Assembly: GCA_038746605.1 (NCBI GenBank)
Contig: JBCDKM010000009.1
Span: 62,001 to 126,000, forward strand
Length of the DNA stretch: 64,000 nt
Reading direction: 5' to 3'
Source: Rubricoccus sp038746605
Lineage (GTDB): Bacteria; Bacteroidota; Rhodothermia; Rhodothermales; Rubricoccaceae
The notes under the pieces: generated by a model
Database searches by the model: none
The model's input: only the letters and a program-made list of their open reading frames with translations
What the model was told of the DNA's origin: nothing
Position numbers and translations under genes: made by a program
Shown here: in pieces, positions 55,816-62,021 of the stretch
How the letters are laid out: every line of letters starts with the position of its first letter
How positions within the stretch are numbered: the stretch's first letter is position 1

Positions 55816-57771
55816 TTAGAGGAGAGAAAGCGTGAGCGTGGCCCGGAGGTGCCGGGGCGGCATCGGGAAGCGCGGGACGACCGAGTAGCGGGCGTCCGTG
55901 AGGTTGTCCAGGCGGAGCCCGAGGCGGGCGGACCAGCCGAGGCCGGAGGCGCTCGCGCTGACCTGGGCGTCCGCGATGGTGTAGGGCGGGAGCGAGGCGC
56001 CTCCATCGGAGCGGGTGAACCGGCGACCCGCGTGGCGGAGGTGGAGTCCCGCCCGCAGCGACCGCCAGCCGAGCGCGAGCCAGCCCTTCGCCTGGTCGTC
56101 CGGGACGTAGAGGAGCGGCTGACCGAAGGAGGAAGACTCCGGGTTGGAGCGGTCGCGAGTGGCGGCACGGGTCCACAGCCCGCCGAGTTCGGCGGAGGCC
56201 GGGCCGCGTGTCCACTGCAGCGAGGCGGAGAGTTCGCTGCCCACGGTCTCCGTCCGCCCCACGTTGACCGGCGCCCAGTACGAGCCGTCCGCGAAGGTGC
56301 CGAAGCGCCACACGATCTGGTCGCGGAGGCGGCTCGCAAAGGCGGTCGCCTCGGCGCTCGCGCGGAACGACCGGGAGGTGGCCTGGAGCGAGAGCGCGCC
56401 CTCTGCGGTCCAGCCCGCCTCGGGACGGAGGGCGGGGTTGCCGCCGGGCTGCCAGAAGCGGTCGTTGAAGGTGGGCGTGCGGAAGGCGCGGCCTACGCTC
56501 GCCTTCGCGCGAAGCCCCTTCCAACGCGTGGGTTGCACGTTGACGCCGAGGCGGGGGCTGACGGCCTGCATCGCGCCCGCTGAGTCCGCGCTCGCGGCGG
56601 CGGCTCGGTCGAAGCGGAGGGAGGCGGAGACGAGCCAGCGGTCATGGTCCGCGGTGAGCGCAGTGAACGCGGCGGTGGTCCGCTCGTGCGCGCGCTCCGA
56701 GAGGTTGGGGTGCCCGGCCATGCCGTCGCCGAGTTGCCCACCCACGGTGCCCGTCCACGCCCCGCCGCCGATGGTCCACGTCCGCTCTGCGCGGGTGTGC
56801 ACGGTCGCGATGCGGGTGCGGCCTTCGTTGTCGAGGCCGAGCGACGGGTTGGCGTAGCGGAGGGCGGCCCGCTGCCACGCGCCCCCCGAGACGACGCGGA
56901 CGGCGCCGAGGCGGACGGCATGATCGGCCCAGACGCGCGTGGCCCGGTCCGACTGCCGCGCGGCCTGTGCGGCGGCAAAGTCGAAGAGGCCGCGCTCGGC
57001 GTCGGTGACGAGAACGGCCAGCGCGCCGCGATGAGCGCCCGCGTCCAGCCCGAGGCGGGCGAACCCGGCCCGTCGCGCTACGTCGGAGTTTTCTCTCTCG
57101 CGCACGACGCCGCTCGTGCCGGTCTCCGGGTTGAACGCCGTCGAGTCCACGTAGCGGTAGTCCCCGGCGGAGTCGGTGAAGTCCCCGGCGACGCTGAGGG
57201 CCAGCGGCGTGCCGAGGATGGGCGTGGCGACGAGCCCGCTGACGGCCCGCTCGCCGAAGGCGCCGGTGCCCGCGCGCACCCGAACCTCGGGGCGTGCCGC
57301 GCCGGGCGTGCGGAGCGAGACGACGCCGCCCACGGCATCGGTGCCGTAGAGACCGGAGGCGGGGCCGTGGAGGACCTCGGCCCGCTCCAGCAGCACCGCC
57401 GGGAGCAGCGTCGGGTCGAGCTGGCCGAGTTGCGGATCGGAGAGCCGGTGCCCGTCGAGGAGGACGAGGGTGTGGCTCGCGCCGGAGCCTCGGAGCGAGA
57501 ACGACGCCAGCCCGTCCGGTCCGTAGCGCTTGAGGAAGACGGCCGAGCGGTCCTCCAGCACGTCCGCAGCGGAGGTGCCGCCGGTCGCGTCGATGGCATC
57601 GCGCCCGAGGACGGTCACGCGCGACGGAGCCCGGTGCGTGGAGAGGGGCACGCGCGCGGCCGTGACGGTCACTTCCGCGAGGGAGTCTGCCCGGACGGGC
57701 TCGGCCGTGGGACCGGGCTGGGCCTGAGCGGACCCGGCGAGGAGCAGGAGGAGGGCGGCGAGGCGGCGCAT
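55816..57771 (-). CDS. btuB: BtuB-like TonB-dependent receptor (cobalamin uptake)
   Basis: 651 residues from the ATG at 57771. Signal peptide (LLLLLAGSAQAQ), a TonB-box-like stretch (AEVTVTAARVP), the plug (TSAADVLEDRSAVFLKRYGP, FSLRGSGASHTLVLLDGHRL, GPASGLYGTDAVGGVVSL) and a barrel of about 500 residues. The plug and length are typical of BtuB. A cobalamin riboswitch on its mRNA makes vitamin B12 or a precursor the likely ligand. The propeller protein follows 13 bases later. Note that the TTTTTG just before the ATG is the terminator tail of the riboswitch. Confidence 0.92.
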   Translation of the reverse strand: MRRLAALLLLLAGSAQAQPGPTAEPVRADSLAEVTVTAARVPLSTHRAPSRVTVLGRDAIDATGGTSAADVLEDRSAVFLKRYGPDGLASFSLRGSGASHTLVLLDGHRLSDPQLGQLDPTLLPAVLLERAEVLHGPASGLYGTDAVGGVVSLRTPGAARPEVRVRAGTGAFGERAVSGLVATPILGTPLALSVAGDFTDSAGDYRYVDSTAFNPETGTSGVVRERENSDVARRAGFARLGLDAGAHRGALAVLVTDAERGLFDFAAAQAARQSDRATRVWADHAVRLGAVRVVSGGAWQRAALRYANPSLGLDNEGRTRIATVHTRAERTWTIGGGAWTGTVGGQLGDGMAGHPNLSERAHERTTAAFTALTADHDRWLVSASLRFDRAAAASADSAGAMQAVSPRLGVNVQPTRWKGLRAKASVGRAFRTPTFNDRFWQPGGNPALRPEAGWTAEGALSLQATSRSFRASAEATAFASRLRDQIVWRFGTFADGSYWAPVNVGRTETVGSELSASLQWTRGPASAELGGLWTRAATRDRSNPESSSFGQPLLYVPDDQAKGWLALGWRSLRAGLHLRHAGRRFTRSDGGASLPPYTIADAQVSASASGLGWSARLGLRLDNLTDARYSVVPRFPMPPRHLRATLTLSLL

Positions 57772-57772
57772 C

Positions 57773-57804
57773 AAAAAGCCCGAGCCTCAAACAGGGGCAC
57801 GGGC
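57773..57804 (-). terminator. Riboswitch terminator abutting the btuB start
   Basis: On the minus strand GCCCGTGCC / GGCTCGGGC (9-bp stem, one T-T mismatch, 9-base loop) followed by five T and then G-ATG of btuB. Same design as the argG attenuator, with the T-run touching the start codon. Confidence 0.75.
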
Positions 57805-57883
57805 CGACACACCGCTCTCGCGGGGCACGAGCGCCGCGCCTCTGATCCCGGAGACGATGGGGCGGAAGCAGTCCGTGGACTGC

Positions 57884-58090
57884 GGACGTCTCGGGCAGGT
57901 CTCCTGGCTCGCGGCCCTCCCGGCGGGTGCCGGGGTGCGCGGGGGGCTCAGCCGGGCTCCTTCCCCTCCGGTCGGAGAGTGGAGCGGGGCGTCGGGGCCA
58001 CCTGCGCGGGCCGCCTACAGTTGCGGGTACAGCGCCGGACTGGCGGGTCTCGCAGACCCGTGTCACCGGCTTCCCTATTGTCTCGTCGTC
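57884..58090 (-). promoter_or_regulatory. Cobalamin (adenosylcobalamin) riboswitch
   Basis: Reading the minus strand: GGGAAGCCGGTG near 58075, GCGCTGTACCCGCAACTGTA near 58035, and the B12 box AGCCAGGAGACCTGCC at 57894-57909 (plus strand complement). These are in the right order and spacing for the class I fold. GACG/CGTC near the two ends can close P1. A 16-base palindrome (57868-57883) next to it may be part of the expression platform. Boundaries are approximate. Confidence 0.95.
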
Positions 58091-58220
58091 AGGACGAGAA
58101 CCCGAGGCGGAAAGGAAAGAGCGAAGCCCAAAGTACACGGTCGCCTCGCGAGGTCCCGTGAAGAGCGCTCGTCGCGAACCTCTTCGCGGGATTGCCCCGG
58201 CCCTCCAGGCGCGGATCCCT

Positions 58221-58255
58221 CCGCCTCGGCATCGCCACGGAGGCACCGAGGCGGG
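58221..58255. repeat. Palindromic repeat, long form
   Basis: CCGCCTCGG...TCGCCACGGAGGCA...CCGAGGCGGG between the riboswitch and the DUF368 gene. Otherwise 58091-58304 shows nothing recognisable. Confidence 0.82.
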
Positions 58256-58304
58256 CAAGGCCGGGGGCGGGGCGCGATCTTCCGCGCTCCCTCTGCTTGC
58301 CCCG

Positions 58305-59315
58305 ATGGCCCATCGCCCGTCTCCGTCCTCCGAGGACGCCCCGTATTCCTGGCGCCGGTCGCCGCTCCGCTTCGCCCAGGGGCTCCTCATGGGCGGGGCC
58401 GACATCATCCCGGGCGTCTCTGGTGGCACGATGGCGCTCATCGTGGGCATTTACAAGGACCTGATCGGTGCCATCGGCGACGGATTCACGGCGGTGGTGA
58501 CGTTCGTGCGCGGGCGTCCGCGCGAGGCGTGGGACCAGTTCCGAGGGCTGAACTGGGCGCTACTGATCCCGCTCGCGCTCGGCATCTTCACCGCCATCGG
58601 GATCGGAAGCCTGTTCGTGCCGGAACTGCTGGACGCGTACCCGGTGCAGTGCCGCGCGGTGTTCTTCGGGCTCGTCGCCGCGTCGCTCGTGATTCCCTGG
58701 CAGGAGCGGCACGAGCATCAGAACTGGCACTATGCCGCCGCTGCCGTGGCCGCCATCGTGGCGTTTCTGCTCGTCGGCCTCCCGCGTTCCGGCGACGCGG
58801 CCGACCCGTCTGTCTTCCGCATCGCGGGAACGGCGGCCGTGGCGATCAACGCGATGATCTTGCCCGGCGTGAGCGGCGCCTTCCTGCTGGAAGTCCTCGG
58901 CCTCTACCGCCCCACGCTCGACGCACTCCGCTCGCTGGACGTGGGCTACGTCGTCACGTTCTGTCTCGGTGCTGGCATCGGCCTCGGACTCGCCGCGAAG
59001 GGCCTCGGCTGGCTCTTGAAGCACTACCACGATGTCACGATGGCGGTGCTCGTCGGCCTGTTGGCGGGCTCGTTGCGCGCACTGTGGCCCTGGGTCGGGT
59101 TCGTACAGCACACCTCCTCCGATGGCACCGTCGAGTTCGTGCCGGACCCGTCGCAGCTCCTCAGCCCGGCGGCGGATCCTGCGCGGATGCTCGGCGACGG
59201 GTCCGTCGGGTGGGGGTTCGGGCTTGCCCTCATCGCGCTCGGCTTCGGGTTCGTGACGCTGATCACCTGGGTCGGCCGGAAGCAACTGGAGACGACACCG
59301 GCCTCCGAAGGCTGA
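58305..59315 (+). CDS. DUF368 polyprenyl-phosphate transporter (PopT type)
   Basis: 336 residues from the ATG at 58305. Eight to nine hydrophobic helices with the paired family motifs GLLMGGADIIPGVSGGTMAL near the N-terminus and AINAMILPGVSGAFLLEVLG in the middle, an internal duplication. DUF368 proteins were recently shown to recycle undecaprenyl phosphate across the inner membrane, supporting cell-wall synthesis, in some species at alkaline pH or high salt. Divergent from the btuB riboswitch transcript. A short-form repeat begins five bases past its stop. Confidence 0.88.
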   Translation: MAHRPSPSSEDAPYSWRRSPLRFAQGLLMGGADIIPGVSGGTMALIVGIYKDLIGAIGDGFTAVVTFVRGRPREAWDQFRGLNWALLIPLALGIFTAIGIGSLFVPELLDAYPVQCRAVFFGLVAASLVIPWQERHEHQNWHYAAAAVAAIVAFLLVGLPRSGDAADPSVFRIAGTAAVAINAMILPGVSGAFLLEVLGLYRPTLDALRSLDVGYVVTFCLGAGIGLGLAAKGLGWLLKHYHDVTMAVLVGLLAGSLRALWPWVGFVQHTSSDGTVEFVPDPSQLLSPAADPARMLGDGSVGWGFGLALIALGFGFVTLITWVGRKQLETTPASEG

Positions 59316-59320
59316 CCCTG

Positions 59321-59341
59321 CCCGCCTCGGTGCCGAGGCGG
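59321..59341. repeat. Palindromic repeat, short form
   Basis: CCCGCCTCGGTGCCGAGGCGG between the convergent DUF368 (stop 59315) and SDR-fusion (stop 59363) genes. Confidence 0.87.
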
Positions 59342-59362
59342 ATGGAGTCGAGGCCTGGCTCG

Positions 59363-60649
59363 TCAGGCTGGTTGGTCGTTCTCCCGGTTGGCGCTGCGCG
59401 CCCCTGACACGAGACGTTCCGCGAGTCGCCGCACAGCCTCCTGGTTGCCCTCATCGTGGATAAAGGGGTCGTGCTGGAACGGTCCCGTCCGACTGGCAAA
59501 GCCAGATGCTGCGAGCGAGCGGTCAAGGAGAAGCCGGACGATGTCGGCAGCAGCGTCTTCGGGAGCACGAGTCTCGGCCCAGAACAGGGGGCGCAGGAGG
59601 CGTCGCATGAGCGAAGGCAGCTCCCTGCGGATCTCGGTGTCCACTGATCCCGGTCCGTACCCCCACGCCGACGCGCCCCGCTGGGCGAGACCTGCGGTCC
59701 ACAGATCGTTGGCGAGTTGAGCCTGTCCATGAGCCGCCATTCCGGTCCCGAGGTCGGATGGTTCCGCGAGGACCGTCTTGAATCGGTCCGGGAGCCGACC
59801 GCTCTCGGCTGCGGCCACGTTGACGATGCGGGAGTCATTCGTGAGATCCACACCCTCGGTCACAGCAATGCGGGAGAGCCACGAGGTGGAGACGTTCTCG
59901 TCGATTCCCTCGGCCGTTGGCTGCGAGGTGGGTTTGAGGATGCCGACCGAGTGCACGACGGCCGAGAACCCCCCCGGTCTTGCGAGTGCGTTCGCCTCTG
60001 TTGCCAGTCGGTCCGCCTCGGTCACGAGCGAAAGGTCGCCCGTGAGGATGGTGACGTGACCTGGCAAACCGTTGGCGCGGTCCTCAACGCTGCGAGCCTT
60101 ACCCTCGCTCCGCCCGATCCCGACAACGCGCCAGCCCCGCTCGGCGAGCTGAAGCGCGACCTCCGCCCCGATCCCGCCCGTCGCCCCCGTGACAAGGGCT
60201 GCTTCGGGCTCTGTGCCCTCGCGCTCAGCGTAGGGCTCGCGCCCCCACCCCCACGATGGACGGGTTCCGCGCTCAACCGCCACGAGAGCCGCCACGAACG
60301 TCTGGATGTGCATCAGTTCCAGGACGAGGACCTCGGCGAGCCCCGCTCCCTCCAGACCGGTGAGAGGCGTCGCGAATGACAACAGGAGAACCGCACTCGC
60401 GATACCGAAGAGCACCCAGCGTGCTCGCGATCGTCGGAAGATGAGGCCGAGCCCGGCCCGGAGGAGCCCGGCGCCAACCACACCTGCAATGCTCGCGACG
60501 ACGACGGGCGGAAGCGCGAGTGGCTGCCCAGCAGCGGTGGCGATCACGTCAGGGCCGAACGCCCCCAGTGCGGAAGCGATGATGAAGAGGAGAGCATTGA
60601 CGACAGCGGCGGAGAGGGCGCCGATCAGGATGGAGAGGGAGGGCTTCAT
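59363..60649 (-). CDS. Fusion of DUF6069-like membrane domain and a degenerate short-chain dehydrogenase
   Basis: 428 residues. The first 130 form four helices with the pattern of DUF6069 (ILIGALSAAVVNALLFIIAS; VELMH-type LELMHIQTFVAALVAVERG). From about 150 an SDR Rossmann domain starts: ALVTGATGGIGAEVALQLAE, GRSEGKARSVED, LTGDLSLVTEADRL. The usual Ser, Tyr and Lys of the catalytic triad are replaced: RIVNVAAAES (no Ser) and AAHGQAQLANDL (His and Gln where YGQSKLAN is normal). So it binds a nucleotide but is unlikely to be an ordinary oxidoreductase. It follows a MarR gene by 64 bases and shares its upstream word. Confidence 0.82.
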   Translation of the reverse strand: MKPSLSILIGALSAAVVNALLFIIASALGAFGPDVIATAAGQPLALPPVVVASIAGVVGAGLLRAGLGLIFRRSRARWVLFGIASAVLLLSFATPLTGLEGAGLAEVLVLELMHIQTFVAALVAVERGTRPSWGWGREPYAEREGTEPEAALVTGATGGIGAEVALQLAERGWRVVGIGRSEGKARSVEDRANGLPGHVTILTGDLSLVTEADRLATEANALARPGGFSAVVHSVGILKPTSQPTAEGIDENVSTSWLSRIAVTEGVDLTNDSRIVNVAAAESGRLPDRFKTVLAEPSDLGTGMAAHGQAQLANDLWTAGLAQRGASAWGYGPGSVDTEIRRELPSLMRRLLRPLFWAETRAPEDAAADIVRLLLDRSLAASGFASRTGPFQHDPFIHDEGNQEAVRRLAERLVSGARSANRENDQPA

Positions 60650-60662
60650 GAGATGTTTTGTT

Positions 60663-60674
60663 TAGTGATGAACA
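60663..60674. promoter_or_regulatory. Shared word TAGTGATGAACA, upstream of the SDR fusion
   Basis: Same 12 bases as at 61138-61149. Here 14 bases upstream of the start codon. TGTT...AACA flank it as a short inverted repeat. Candidate MarR operator or shared start-site element. Confidence 0.5.
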
Positions 60675-60713
60675 GTTGAGGCGAGGATCGCCTCCTGTCT
60701 GGTGGATGGGGAG

Positions 60714-61133
60714 TCAGTCCAGACTCCGGTCGAGTGTGCCGAGGAGATCGTGGAGGTTGCGCAGGTCGTCGGCCGGCAGGCCGGACAGGCGGGCTTCGAT
60801 AAAGGCGTCGTGGGCGGGCACTTCTCGGTCGAGTAGCGCGCGCCCTTCTAGCGTGAGGTGGACGGCCTTCGTCCGCCCGTCGGGCACGCGGTGGACGTAC
60901 CCCTTGCCTTCCAGCTTGGCGAGGAGTTGACTCACGTTCCCCTTGGTAGTGGCGAGTCGGTCCGCGAGGTCATCTTGGAGCGCGCCCTCAGATGCTCCGA
61001 CCGTGGCGAGCAGTGTGAACTGCCCCGCCGTGAGATCGAGGTCGGTGAGCGGCCCTTCGGCCGCGCGGCCCACTTTCTGGGCGACGCGGACGAGCCGGAG
61101 CCACGTGCGGACGGGAAGGGATCGGCTTCTCAT
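60714..61133 (-). CDS. MarR-family transcriptional regulator
   Basis: 139 residues. Winged helix core: LDLTAGQFTLLATVGASEGA, LQDDLADRLATTKGNVSQLL, KLEGKGYVHRVPDGRTKAVH with the wing, and helical dimerisation ends. MarR proteins sense small phenolic or oxidative signals and often repress themselves and a neighbour. The downstream SDR-fusion gene and this gene share TAGTGATGAACA right upstream of both starts, which supports joint control. On the minus strand, divergent from the LuxR-type regulator. Confidence 0.9.
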   Translation of the reverse strand: MRSRSLPVRTWLRLVRVAQKVGRAAEGPLTDLDLTAGQFTLLATVGASEGALQDDLADRLATTKGNVSQLLAKLEGKGYVHRVPDGRTKAVHLTLEGRALLDREVPAHDAFIEARLSGLPADDLRNLHDLLGTLDRSLD

Positions 61134-61137
61134 CGTA

Positions 61138-61149
61138 TAGTGATGAACA
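61138..61149. promoter_or_regulatory. Shared word TAGTGATGAACA, upstream of the MarR gene
   Basis: Five bases upstream of the MarR start codon; inside GTAT...ATAC flanks. Binding here would block transcription or translation starts. Confidence 0.5.
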
Positions 61150-61226
61150 ATACTACGATCTCCGAGTTTCTGCCACTGCGGTCACGGAAGTTCTCTTCCC
61201 GCGCGACCCGTTAGTCGTCGCGCTCT

Positions 61227-61250
61227 GTCCGCCTCGGTGCCGAGGCGGAC
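61227..61250. repeat. Palindromic repeat, short form, 11-base arms
   Basis: GTCCGCCTCGG-TG-CCGAGGCGGAC between the divergent MarR and LuxR-type genes. Confidence 0.88.
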
Positions 61251-61267
61251 GGGGCTGTATCCTTGCC

Positions 61268-61297
61268 TTGACAGAAGAAAGGGGGGGGGGGTACACT
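61268..61297 (+). promoter_or_regulatory. Promoter with G11 tract in the spacer (probable phase-variable switch)
   Basis: TTGACA (61268-61273), 18-base spacer, TACACT (61292-61297). The spacer is GAAGAAA followed by 11 G (61281-61291). Slippage by one base would give 17 (better) or 19 (worse). The predicted start is about 20 bases ahead of the ATG at 61323. Confidence 0.65.
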
Positions 61298-61322
61298 CAG
61301 CTACCGTCAGATGTAGTACCCC

Positions 61323-61988
61323 ATGCAGCCCGGTACTCTTCGTGTCCTCGTGGCCGTCACGCGTGCACTCCGGAGTGCGACACTTTACGAGCACCTCCGG
61401 GAGAACACGGATCTCGGGGAAATCGTGCGGGTGCAGACAGCGCGGGCCGCGATGGCGGAGATTCGCAGTGGGCGCCCGCTCCACGCCGTGGTGTGGGGGT
61501 TGCCGCGTTGGCAAGAAGCGCTCTCCCGAGTGCAGACGGAGCGGCTGGATCTGCCGGTCCTCATTCTCTCGGACCTGCGCGAGCGGGAGTTGGCCCCGCT
61601 GGCCCTCCGCTCCGGCGCGAGCGGGTTCGTGGCGTGGGAGGGCGTACTGGATGAGTTGCCCCATGCCCTTCGCATGGCGGCGCGCGGCGAGCGCTACGTC
61701 TCTCCGCTCCTCGCGGCGGTCTTCGCAGAGGCCGTGGCGACGGGCGGCGACCTCGCGGGAGGCGACGTGCTCTCGGGACTGTCTCTTCGCGAGGCGCAGG
61801 TGGTGCGGCTCACCGGCGCCGGGATGAGCCGGGCCGAGATCGCCGAGCATATGGCCGTGGCGCCCTCCACCATCACGACGTACCGGAAACGCGCGATGGA
61901 GAAGCTGGGCCTTCGTTCCAGCATCGACCTCGTGCGGTTCGCGCTGCGGCACAGGCTGGTGAGCAACGACCCGCCCCCGGGCGAGTAG
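61323..61988 (+). CDS. LuxR-type regulator with a degenerate receiver domain
   Basis: 221 residues. A C-terminal LuxR helix-turn-helix is clear (LSLREAQVVRLTGAGMSRAEIAEHMAVAP, STITTYRKRAMEKLGLRSSI). The first 125 residues have the alternating strands and helices of a receiver (VLVAVTRALRSATLYEHL; LPVLILSDLRERELAPLALRSG) but lack its hallmarks: the acidic pair is VT, the phosphoacceptor strand reads HAVVWGLPRW, and the conserved Lys is absent (GFVAWEG). It is therefore not switched by phosphorylation. Control is probably at the promoter, where an 11-G tract sits. No adjacent kinase. Confidence 0.87.
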   Translation: MQPGTLRVLVAVTRALRSATLYEHLRENTDLGEIVRVQTARAAMAEIRSGRPLHAVVWGLPRWQEALSRVQTERLDLPVLILSDLRERELAPLALRSGASGFVAWEGVLDELPHALRMAARGERYVSPLLAAVFAEAVATGGDLAGGDVLSGLSLREAQVVRLTGAGMSRAEIAEHMAVAPSTITTYRKRAMEKLGLRSSIDLVRFALRHRLVSNDPPPGE

Positions 61989-62021
61989 CCTCCTGGTGCC
62001 CGGCTCGCCCTGGGCGGGCCG

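Noticed and set aside
56642..58450. 602-codon minus-strand frame covering the riboswitch
   Set aside because: It crosses the btuB 5' end in another frame and the cobalamin riboswitch; not a gene.
60016..60035. CCGCCTCGGTCACGAGCG in the SDR-fusion gene
   Set aside because: The right arm is broken; I cannot separate it from ordinary codon usage.
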